DNA from: Whitmania pigra
Taxonomy: Eukaryota > Annelida > Clitellata > Hirudinida > Haemopidae
Direction of reading: 5' to 3'
Assembly: GCA_021613335.1 (NCBI GenBank)
Contig: JAJTWR010000203.1
Coordinates: forward strand, 1-64,000
DNA length: 64,000 nt
The notes beneath the pieces are model-generated. The model saw only the letters and a list, made by a program, of their open reading frames with translations. It was not told the origin of the DNA and made no database searches. Shown here piece after piece: positions 56,758-64,000 of this stretch. How positions within the stretch are numbered: position 1 is the first letter of the stretch; each line of letters starts with the position of its first letter. Position numbers and translations under genes: made by a program.

Positions 56758-57401
56758 CAGCGCGCCACCTTGGCTCTGAGATGAGCGTCGGCAACGCGCG
56801 CCAGCCAGGCAACCGGCACGCTGAGCAGGATATAGAGCAGCCCGACCAGCGCGAAAACCTCCAAACCGCGAAAAGTGAGCAGGGCCAACTGGTTTCCCTG
56901 ATAGGTGAGCTCGCCAACCCCGATGGTCGAAGCGACGGCGGTTTCCTTCATCAAACCGATGAGGTAACTCGCCGCCGACGGCAAGGCGACGCGGAAAACC
57001 TGCGGCGCCACAACGTCGCGCAGCGTGTGCCAACGGCCAAGATCGAGGGCGGCGCACGCTTCCCATTGCCCATGATGGAGCGAATTCAGGGCGCCGCGAT
57101 AAATCTCCGCCATATTGGCTGCCGCGATCAGCCCCAACCCGGTTAAAGCCGCGGTGAAGGGGGAAATCGGGAAAACCCCCGTACCAAGACCGAAAAAAAT
57201 GATGAACAGCCACAAGATCGGCGGGATGGCGCGCACCAGCTGGACGGTCAGCGCCGCCAAAAAGCGGATCGGGACGAAGCGGCTTCGCAGCGCGGCCAGA
57301 AGGGGCGCTCCAAGAAGCGCGCCGACGATGAAAGAGCCGCCGGTCAAGGCGACGGTCCAGGCGAGACCGCGCAGAAAGGGCAGAAGATCGATGGTATTCA
57401 T
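56757..57401 (-). CDS. Polar amino acid ABC transporter permease
   Basis: The 214-residue permease shows 'FIVGALLGAPLLAALRS', 'VQLVRAIPPILWLFIIFFGL', 'AANMAEIYRGALNSLHHGQW' and 'LPSAASYLIGLMKETAVAST'. With the next gene it forms the heterodimeric membrane channel. Its start overlaps the end of the ATPase gene by 4 bp. Confidence 0.9.
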   Translation of the reverse strand: MNTIDLLPFLRGLAWTVALTGGSFIVGALLGAPLLAALRSRFVPIRFLAALTVQLVRAIPPILWLFIIFFGLGTGVFPISPFTAALTGLGLIAAANMAEIYRGALNSLHHGQWEACAALDLGRWHTLRDVVAPQVFRVALPSAASYLIGLMKETAVASTIGVGELTYQGNQLALLTFRGLEVFALVGLLYILLSVPVAWLARVADAHLRAKVAR

Positions 57402-58162
57402 CGGTCATGCAGCGCGCGTAAAAAGCGCTGGGTCCGCTCGTGGCGCGGAGCGCGCATGACCTGCTTCGAGGGGCCTTTTTCCACGATCCGGCCGTCGGCC
57501 ATGATCATGACCGTATCGGATACGTTTTCGGCAAAGCCCATTTCATGGGTCACGACGATCATCGTCATGCCGCTTTGCGCCAATTCGCGCATGACGGCGA
57601 GCACCTCCAGCCCCAATTCCGGGTCCAGGGACGATGTCGGCTCATCGAACAGCATGATTTCGGGATCGAGCGCCAAAGCGCGGGCAATGGCGATCCGCTG
57701 TTGCTGCCCGCCCGAACAGCGGACGGGGAACTGCCCGGCCTTGTCTGCCAGCCCAACCCGCCTGAGCAGCTGCATCGAGCGTTCATCCGCTTGCGCCCGG
57801 CTGCGTCCCAACACTCTTTCCTGCGCGAGGCTGACATTGCGCAGCACCGACATGTGGGGAAAAAGATTGAAGGACTGGAAAACCATTCCAACCCGGCGGC
57901 GCAGGCTGGACAATGTCGCTCGCGGGACCGGCCGTGCCGCGTCGATGGTGATCGAGCCAACGCAGATCCGCCCGCCATCGGGCGGCTCGAGATAATTGAT
58001 ACAGCGCAGCAGCGTGCTCTTTCCCGAGCCGCTTGGACCGATGATGGCCAGAACCTCGCCCGAAGCGACATGCAGATCGATCTTGTCGAAGACGGTATGG
58101 GAGCCGTAATGCTTGCTGAGCGCTTGAAGGGCAATGAGCGCGTCACCGGACGCTAGCGTCAT
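57398..58162 (-). CDS. Polar amino acid ABC transporter ATPase
   Basis: The 254-residue ATPase has Walker A 'IGPSGSGKSTLLRCINYL', Q-loop 'MVFQSFNLFPHMSVLRN', signature 'CSGGQQQRIAIARALAL', Walker B 'IMLFDEPTSSLDPELGLE' and switch His 'VTHEMGFAENV', the GlnQ/HisP subfamily. The start at 58162 gives a normal N-terminus; a longer frame to 58234 is open. It heads the operon ATPase-permease-permease-binding protein-oxidase. Confidence 0.92.
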   Translation of the reverse strand: MTLASGDALIALQALSKHYGSHTVFDKIDLHVASGEVLAIIGPSGSGKSTLLRCINYLEPPDGGRICVGSITIDAARPVPRATLSSLRRRVGMVFQSFNLFPHMSVLRNVSLAQERVLGRSRAQADERSMQLLRRVGLADKAGQFPVRCSGGQQQRIAIARALALDPEIMLFDEPTSSLDPELGLEVLAVMRELAQSGMTMIVVTHEMGFAENVSDTVMIMADGRIVEKGPSKQVMRAPRHERTQRFLRALHDR

Positions 58163-58399
58163 GGACGATTGCCATCCGCACCGGGCGCTGGGCAACTTCG
58201 TTATCGAAAACGCCGTCAGCTCCGCCATCCGCACCTCCCAGTGAAACGCGCGCGCAAACCCCGGAGAGCAAACCCGGTGAGCAAAACCCCGCGCTCGATC
58301 GCGCCGCGAACTTGGGCGGCGATTATACTCGACGCCCGCCCTTTTCCTAAATCTTTATGAATTTAATTTTTCGAGGGGAAGTACAAAAAAATTGCGCAC

Positions 58400-58422
58400 G
58401 TTCATAACCTGGCGTTATGAAC
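58400..58422. promoter_or_regulatory. Dyad operator in the divergent region
   Basis: GTTCATAAC and GTTATGAAC form a perfect 9-bp inverted repeat around CTGGC. The dyad lies between the divergent ABC operon (start 58162) and the ubiK-like gene (start 58498), next to an AT-rich stretch that could hold promoters. The regulator is unknown. It is not followed by a U-run, so a terminator is unlikely. Confidence 0.45.
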
Positions 58423-58497
58423 GCATGAACCGGCTTGCTTGACGCAGTCAGTCAGCTTATTTATGAGGATGAATATTGCTGCTGGAGTATCCTGGTC

Positions 58498-58776
58498 ATG
58501 AGCGCGAGACCCCGTCTGTTTGAAGATCTGAGCCGGATTGCCGGCGGCGCTCTTGGGACCCTCTCGGGCGTTCGGCAGGAAGTGAGCGCCCTGGTCCGTC
58601 AGACATTGGATCGGATGATCGGCGAGCTGCATCTGGTTCGCCGGGAGGAATTCGATGTCGTCATGGAACTGGCTCAGCGCGCCAAAACCGAAAGCGAACA
58701 GCTGGCAGAGAGGCTGGCCGCCCTCGAAGAGCGGGTGCGAACCGCGGATACGCCGCCGCCACAGATCTTAAGATGA
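58498..58776 (+). CDS. Accessory factor UbiK family (BMFP) protein
   Basis: The 92-residue protein shows 'FEDLSRIAGGALGTLSGVRQ', 'VREEFDVV'-type sequence ('LVRREEFDVVMELAQRAKTE') and a C-terminal coiled coil ('LAERLAALEERV'). This is the DUF526/BMFP family, membrane-fusogenic trimers that assist ubiquinone assembly in some proteobacteria. The start at 58498 matches the family N-terminus. Confidence 0.85.
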   Translation: MSARPRLFEDLSRIAGGALGTLSGVRQEVSALVRQTLDRMIGELHLVRREEFDVVMELAQRAKTESEQLAERLAALEERVRTADTPPPQILR

Positions 58777-58924
58777 ACTGTTTGCCGTGGTTTGTTCTTG
58801 CTTTGCGCCGCTTGTCTAGCTACCCAGAGAACGATGCGGCTTGGCGCCCCTATGGGGAAGCCCGTCCAAGGTATCGAACGCCGGCATCCGCCAGCGTTAT
58901 GCCTTCTGAGAGGAGGTCGTCCGC

Positions 58925-59430
58925 ATGACCACAGTGCAGCAGGAAAGCCCAGCGCCTTCCCATAACCCTCTCGACACCGTCGAGGAAATCGTCGCCGCCA
59001 ACGAATGGCCGTTCGATCGGACCAGCGACGATGAGCTGGTCGTCGAAATTACCGGGCGGTGGTGCGATTATCGATTGTTTTTCTTGTGGCGCGACGAGGT
59101 CAGCGCCTTACATTTCACCTGCGCTTTCGATGCCAGGGTGCCGCCCGCCCGCCGGCGCGAAGTGCATGAGTTGCTGGCCCTGGTCAATGAAAAACTGTGG
59201 ATTGGTCATTTCGACATCAGCTCCGACGAAGGCATGCCGATGTTCCGCCATACTCTGCCCTTGCGCGGCTTGGCTGCGGCGCCAGTTCGGAACTGCTCGA
59301 AGACGTCGTCGATGCCGCCATTACCGAATGCGAGCGGTTTTTTCCCGCTTTTCAATTCGTTATCTGGGGCGGCAAACCGGCGGGCGAAGCTCTCGCCGCG
59401 GCCTTGTTCGAAACCGTGGGCGAAGCATGA
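58925..59430 (+). pseudogene. YbjN domain protein (one frameshift)
   Basis: The first 120 residues ('NPLDTVEEIVAANEWPFDRT', 'LHFTCAFDARVPPARRREVH', 'DEGMPMFRHTLPLRGL') and a second frame from about 59285 ('ELLEDVVDAAITECERFFPA', 'GKPAGEALAAALFETVGEA') make a normal YbjN-like protein of about 167 residues, a fold related to type III secretion chaperones and proposed to act in regulation. Its stop overlaps the proC start (ATGA). AGGAGG precedes the start. Confidence 0.8.
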
Positions 59431-60242
59431 ACGGCCTTGTCGCCCTGGTTGGCTGCGGTCACATGGGCAGCGCCTTGGCGCGCGGCTGGCTGCAGCGCGG
59501 TTTGCTTTCTCTGGTCATCGTCGAGCCGGATCCCGGCCGGCGCGCGGAGTTCCAGGACGACCCCGCGTGATGGCGGTTGCCGATCCGCAATCCTTGCCAG
59601 AGGATGTCGCGCCGCGAACGCTGGGCTGGCGATAAAGCCGCAGGCAATGCCGCAAGCGCTCGCACCTTATCGCCGCTTCACCGATCGAGGCGCGCTGGCA
59701 ATCAGCATCGCGGCGGGGAAAACCTTGGCGTTTTTCGACCGGTATTTTCCAGGCGCCGCCATCGTTCGCGCCATGCCCAATTTACCCGCCGCCATCGCTC
59801 GCGGCATCGCCGTTGCCGTTGCCAATGACCGAACCGACGCCAAACGCAAGGCCGAAGCCAACGATCTGCTCGCCGCCTGCGGCGAGGTGGCATGGGTCAC
59901 GGATGAGACGTTGATCGATGCGGTCACAGCCGTGTCGGGCGGGGGGCCGGCCTATCTGTTTTGCTGATCGAAACCCTGGCTCAGGCCGGGCAGGAAGCCG
60001 GTTTGCCGCCCGATCTGGCTATGCGCCTGGCGCGCTCGACCGTCGCTGGCGCCGGCGAATTGGTCCATCGGTCGGATTTGTCCCCGGCGGCTTTGCGCGA
60101 AGCGGTCTCCAGCCCCGGCGGCACAACCCTGGCAGCCTTGACCCTTCTCATGGCCAAGGACGGTTTGCAACCCTTGATGACCAGGGCTATCGCCGCCGCC
60201 GCCGAGCGATCGCGCCAATTGGCCAAGCTCGAAGCGCTCTGA
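59427..60242 (+). pseudogene. proC: Pyrroline-5-carboxylate reductase ProC (frameshifted)
   Basis: Frames in order give 'ALVGCGHMGSALARGWLQRG' (NADPH site), 'RGALAISIAAGKTLAFFDRY', 'IVRAMPNLPAAIARGIAVAV', 'VTDETLIDAVTAVSGGGPAY' and, last, 'ALREAVSSPGGTTLAALTLL' (proline-binding loop). At least three indels are needed (about 59565, 59630 and 59955). ProC makes proline in its final step. The ybjN-like/proC pairing is common in alphaproteobacteria. Confidence 0.9.
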
Positions 60243-60631
60243 CCGGCGCGCCTCGTGGCGTGAACTCATGGCTAGCGGGCAATCGCTCATCGCTGTGCAG
60301 CGCAACAAGCGCGCGGCCTGCCCCGGCCATGCCTTTGGACAGAAACCGTTTTGCAGCCGCCATCTGCGGCAATTTGACGCATTTCGGGAGTGAGTCTAGG
60401 AAATCCGTCCGGTCGACTCGCCTTGCCAGATACCGTCAGCCGAAGAAATAAACCAAGAAAACCATATATTATAGTGTCATAGCGCATCTTCTATGTTAAC
60501 CGCGCCGTCACGTAACAGAATTTCAGGCGATTTCAAGCGGCAATATGACATGGTAATGCGCCATTGACTAAATTATAGGCGCGATGTAGATCCTCACCAT
60601 TGTTATTGCAGTGCAGCATAGGAGAGCGCGC
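60243..60631. other. Intergenic region upstream of the phasin gene
   Basis: No convincing gene is seen. An AT-rich stretch near 60455-60485 is a plausible promoter area for the phasin gene. Short minus-strand frames lack motifs. Confidence 0.4.
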
Positions 60632-61054
60632 ATGGCCTACAGCAATCCCTTCTCGGATTTGGATTTTTCGAAACTTATGGGCGACTTCAAAGTCCCAGGA
60701 GTTGATTTCGATTCGCTGGTTGCAACCCAACGCAAAAATATCGAGGCGGTTGCCGCCGCCAATCAACTGGCGTTCGAGGGGTTTCAGGCAGTCGCCCGTC
60801 GTCAAATGGAAATTTTGAAGGAAACGATGGACGAAGCCGGCAGCGTCATGCGTCAGGCAGTTAACCAAGGCGCCCCGGAAGATCGAGTGAACAAGCAGGC
60901 GGAACTTTCCAAAGCCGCTTTTGAAAAGGCTTTGGCCAATATGCGCGAGCTTGCCGAAATGGTGGCTAAGGCTAATCGTGAGGCAGCGGAAGTCATCAGC
61001 AAGCGCGTCAGCGCCAGTATCGATGAGCTGAAGCAGGTCATCAACAAGAAATAA
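60632..61054 (+). CDS. Phasin family protein
   Basis: The 140-residue amphipathic helical protein shows 'FSKLMGDFKVPGVDFDSLVA', 'QRKNIEAVAAANQLAFEGFQ' and 'VARRQMEILKETMDEAG', the phasin_2 pattern. Phasins coat polyhydroxyalkanoate granules. It ends in 'ASIDELKQVINKK'. No PHA synthase is in the window. AGGAGAG precedes the start. Confidence 0.88.
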   Translation: MAYSNPFSDLDFSKLMGDFKVPGVDFDSLVATQRKNIEAVAAANQLAFEGFQAVARRQMEILKETMDEAGSVMRQAVNQGAPEDRVNKQAELSKAAFEKALANMRELAEMVAKANREAAEVISKRVSASIDELKQVINKK

Positions 61055-61123
61055 CCGGCTCAAACTTTCTTGTGACCGGCAGCAGCATACGGATAAGCGC
61101 GACAAGAACGATGAGGCGCCGGT

Positions 61124-63000
61124 TCAACGTCGGCGCCAGACTCGTAAAGTGCGCGCCACCCGTTGGCGCAGGCGCTGCCGGTTTTGTCCCGGCGCTTTCT
61201 GTCCGGGCGCGGCAGCGGCGTTTGCAGTCCGCTTATGCCAGCGGCGCATCCAATCGCGCCACGGCAGGGTATCGTGTTGGGGTTCGAGATCCAGCCCAAC
61301 CTGGGTGATAGCCAGCCCGTTCATGTCTTGAACCACCAGCTCGACTGGCCCGAGGCTGAGCCGGTCGCCTATCGCCGGGGCGGCGCGCAAGGATCGGCGC
61401 AGATAATCGCCCACCGACTGATTGGGATCCAGCGTATCGATGGGAATTCCGTACAATTTGCTCAATTCACCCAAGCGGGCGGTCGCCTCGAAGCTGAACG
61501 CCCCGAGCATACCAGTGGCATCGGCTGAGCGCCGGCGGTTGCGTGGACCGAACAACCGGCCGATATCGAGCATATCGTCGGCTTGGCCTATGACCAGAAC
61601 GTAATCCTCGGACGCCAGCCGGTCGATGGCGTTGGGCCCGCTCATCACCCCATCGCGCACGGTCAGCACGATCTGCGCGCCGCCCGGCAATGGCAACGCC
61701 TCTGGCGCATGACCCAACACAGCGCTGTCAGGGCTGATACGATAGCCAACGACGCTGCCGCTGCCCTCCGAACTGCCGGCAAGTCGAAATCCAAACGCTC
61801 GGACGCTGGCGGCAAAGGCGGCAGGGTGAGGCGCAATTTGCGCGCCGCCGCCGCGACGCTCCAACCTTGAATGGTCAGCGAGACCATGACGACGACAAAG
61901 GCCACGGTAAAAAAACCTTGCCGCCCGGCGCTTGCGCCAATACTGGCACGGTGGCCAAAAAAATGGGCACGGCGCCGCGCAGCCCGACCCAAGAGACGAA
62001 CAGAATTTCCCGTTTGCCAAAGCGAAAAGGAAGCAGACACATGGCAACCGCCAATGGCCTGGCAAACAAGATCAAAACCGCCGCCACCGACAAGGCGGGA
62101 ATCGCCAAAGGCACGATCTGGCTTGCGCGTGATCAGCAACCCCAGCATCAAGAACATGACGATCTGCGACAGCCAGGAAAAAGCGTCGAGAAAACGGCTG
62201 GTCACCTGCGAGGCGCGGTGGCGGTGATTGCCAAGGATCAACCCGACCAGATAAATAGCCAGAAAGCCGCTTGCCCCCACCGACTGTGCGGCGGAAAAAA
62301 TGAACAACCCGCCGGCAACCGCCAGCAGCGGATACATTCCTTGCGCAATATCGACCCGGTTGATCAACCACAGCAGCAGATAACCGCCCGCCAGACCGAT
62401 GCCGCCGCCGCCCGCCATTTGAATCGAAAACAGCGCCAGCGGATGCAGATCGAGCGTCAAACCTTTATGGGTCAACATTTCCACCAGCAGCACGGTCAGA
62501 AAAATTGCCATCGGATCGTTGGCGCCGGACTCGACCTCCAAAGTGGCCTTGACCCGCTCATGCAACTCGATCTGGCTCGATTTGAGCAAACCGAACACGG
62601 CGGCGGCATCGGTGGAGGCGGTGATCACGCCGATCAGGAACCCTTGCAGCCACGAAATATCGAACAAAAACTTTGCCGCCACCCCGGTGATGCCGGCGGT
62701 GACGACCACGCCGACGGTGGCAAGCGACAAAGCGGGGGCGAAGGCGCGCCGCAACATCGCTTTTTCGGTTCGCAAACCGCCATCGAGCAGCACCACTGCC
62801 AATGCGGTCGAGCCGATGAGATAAGCCGCCTGGAAATCGTCGAAGCGCAGCCCGCCCGGTCCGTCTTCGCCAGCCAGCATTCCCAAACCCAGAAAAGACA
62901 AAAGCAAGGGCGCTCCCAGCCGCGCCGAGAACAAGCTGGCGAAAATGCTGAGCAGCACCAAGGCCGCCCCCAGCAGAATCAAATGATGGCTGACTTCCAC
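61124..63000 (-). pseudogene. K+/H+ antiporter NhaP2/CvrA type (frameshifted)
   Basis: From 63000 the transporter core reads 'GAPLLLSFLGLGMLAGEDGP', 'VITASTDAAAVFGLL' and 'LEVESGANDPMAIFLTVLL', as in NhaP2/CvrA. It moves to other frames near 62115 ('FVSWVGLRGAVPIFLATVP'), 61915 and 61790. The C-terminal part contains a TrkA-C-like segment ('EALPLPGGAQIVLTVRDGVM') and a CorC/HlyC-like domain ('IGDRLSLGPVELVVQDMNGL'). The combined length of about 620 residues is normal. Three indels would explain the breaks. Confidence 0.85.
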
Positions 63001-63080
63001 CTGTCAAACTTTCCCTTTACCCGTTTGTCCATCATCACTTCACACGGCTAGATGACCACTAGCAACTTTATCGATCCAGC

Positions 63081-63144
63081 GGATTTTTCCAATTCGACGT
63101 TCGCTGCGACATCGATGCCGGCCGGCATCGAGCGTCAAATTCAA
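63081..63144 (-). repeat. Dispersed palindromic intergenic repeat, copy B
   Basis: Read on the minus strand this matches the element at 13617-13682 from TTGAATTTGACG through GAACGTCGAATT to the final AAAATCC. Here the centre is a near-perfect palindrome (GATGCCGGCCGGCATC). It lies between the divergent antiporter and rsmE genes. Confidence 0.55.
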
Positions 63145-63313
63145 TTCGCTAGCGTTAAAAAAAGCTAAAATTACGGCAAAATCATCGTCGCGAGCTTTGA
63201 ACCGCCGTGAACTTCGTCATTGCCGTTCGAGAGAAGTTTACATAAAACCGATTCGACTTGCCGGTCGGCGAGCCTTTGAAGCGAAACTGTTCGAGATGCC
63301 AAGAGGCAAGAAG

Positions 63314-64000
63314 ATGCGCATCGCAACCCGTCTATATCTCGATCAGCCGTTACATCGGACGGCAACGCCTCAGCTGTCGCTGGCGCAAATCCACCAGTTG
63401 CGCACGGTGCTTCGCCTTGCCCCCGGGGACGGGCTTGCCCTGTTCAATGCGCGCGATGGCGAATGGGCGGCCAAAATCGAACAATTGACCAAAAGGCAAG
63501 CCCGCCTCGTCATCCATGAACAGCGCCGCTTGCCCGACATGCCGGGGCAAGCCGATCTGTGGCTGCTGAGCGCGCCGATAAAGCGGGCGCGGATCGATAT
63601 CGTCGTCGAAAAGGCAACCGAATTGGGGGTGACGCGCTTCCAGCCGGTCATGACCCGCTTGACCGCCGTCACGCGGATCAATCTTGCGCGCTTGCGCGCC
63701 CAAGCCATCGAGGCTGCCGAACAATGCGACCGCCTGCATGTGCCTGAGATCGCCGAAGCCATTGATCTGGAGCGGCTGTTGCGCGATTGGCCGGCAAACC
63801 GGCGCTTGCTGTTATGCGACGAAGTCGGCGCGCAAGCGGGCAGCGCCGCCCCGCTTGGCGATCTTGCCGTCGGCTTGGCCGGTCAGCCGCTGGCTTTGTT
63901 GATTGGCCCCGAGGGCGGCTTCGCGCCAAGCGAGCTTGACCTTCTGCGTCAACTTCCATTTCTTAGTTGCGTTAGTCTCGGTCCTCGCATCTTGCGCGCC
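63314..64000 (+). CDS. rsmE: 16S rRNA m3U1498 methyltransferase RsmE (partial, runs off the right edge)
   Basis: The first 229 residues of this SPOUT methyltransferase are present: a PUA-like N-terminal domain ('LRTVLRLAPGDGLALFNARD'), then 'LLSAPIKRARIDIVVEKATE', 'LGVTRFQPVMTRLTAV' and the SAM-binding knot 'ALLIGPEGGFAPSELDLL'. The frame is open to the end of the window, ending 'SLGPRILRA'. AAGAGG lies upstream of the ATG at 63314. It N3-methylates U1498 of 16S rRNA. Confidence 0.93.
   Translation, partial: MRIATRLYLDQPLHRTATPQLSLAQIHQLRTVLRLAPGDGLALFNARDGEWAAKIEQLTKRQARLVIHEQRRLPDMPGQADLWLLSAPIKRARIDIVVEKATELGVTRFQPVMTRLTAVTRINLARLRAQAIEAAEQCDRLHVPEIAEAIDLERLLRDWPANRRLLLCDEVGAQAGSAAPLGDLAVGLAGQPLALLIGPEGGFAPSELDLLRQLPFLSCVSLGPRILRA

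Noticed and set aside
56758..57408. N-terminal extension of the permease at 56095-56757 giving a 437-codon frame
   Set aside because: The added part is the wrong frame of the upstream permease gene. The family N-terminus starts at 56757.
61867..63051. 394-codon plus-strand frame
   Set aside because: It lies opposite the antiporter gene, is low-complexity Gln/His-rich and has no recognisable domain.

Overview
The window reads as a chromosomal segment of a GC-rich (about 60% by eye) alphaproteobacterium, most likely from the Rhodospirillales or a related order. The evidence is the fused trpE-trpG gene, the ftsEX-HAD-ydcF-plsC block, the dnaX-ybaB-recR block beside the SRP RNA, extended PstC/PstA proteins, a phasin, TRAP transporter proteins and a MaeB-type malic enzyme. 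The species cannot be named from the sequence.

Layout. 1-5.7 kb: solute-binding protein fragment, IS630 and livM/livG remnants, broken iclR, and broken trpEG behind an intact-looking tryptophan leader peptide. An antibiotic-monooxygenase-like gene follows, with two MarR-type operators and a broken marR. 5.7-8.5 kb: a Yjf-like envelope cluster (PspA-like, DUF350, DUF2491, Gly/Ser-rich membrane protein), mostly frameshifted. 8.6-14.6 kb: remnants of a group II intron, IS481, IS701 and IS630 elements, an orphan nuclease-like protein and two TRAP binding proteins. 14.7-17.8 kb: a 1024-residue secreted Sel1-repeat protein. 18-21.9 kb: four overlapping genes for a decaprenyl-phosphoryl-arabinose (DPA) type pathway.

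21.9-39.2 kb is a clean run of housekeeping genes: recR, ybaB, dnaX, a DMT exporter, ffs RNA, plsC, ydcF, a HAD phosphatase, ftsX, ftsE, a zinc-ribbon protein, folD, DUF167, yggT, a sulfite-oxidase-like protein, maeB and phoR-pstS-pstC. The phosphate operon continues with pstA (frameshift), pstB (frameshift, running into phoU), phoU and phoB. 43-46.4 kb: broken htpG, pncA and gyrI-like genes.

46.4-52.6 kb is a nested insertion-sequence graveyard. An IS110 is split by an IS256 with a visible 9-bp target duplication and is cut by an IS3 remnant. The IS3 remnant is cut by one of two IS5-family copies that bracket an AT-rich gene for a small membrane protein. The right IS5 copy truncates a trypsin-fold/RTX gene. 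53.8-58.2 kb: a polar amino acid type ABC transporter operon ending in an FAD-dependent oxidase. 58.5-64 kb: ubiK-like, ybjN-like (broken), proC (broken), phasin, K+/H+ antiporter (broken) and rsmE running off the edge.

Frameshifts are very frequent but clustered; nearly all are single-base changes in short homopolymers. They could be real decay in an IS-rich genome or uncorrected sequencing indels. Each is called a pseudogene as read here, with this caveat. No tRNA, rRNA or CRISPR array was seen.
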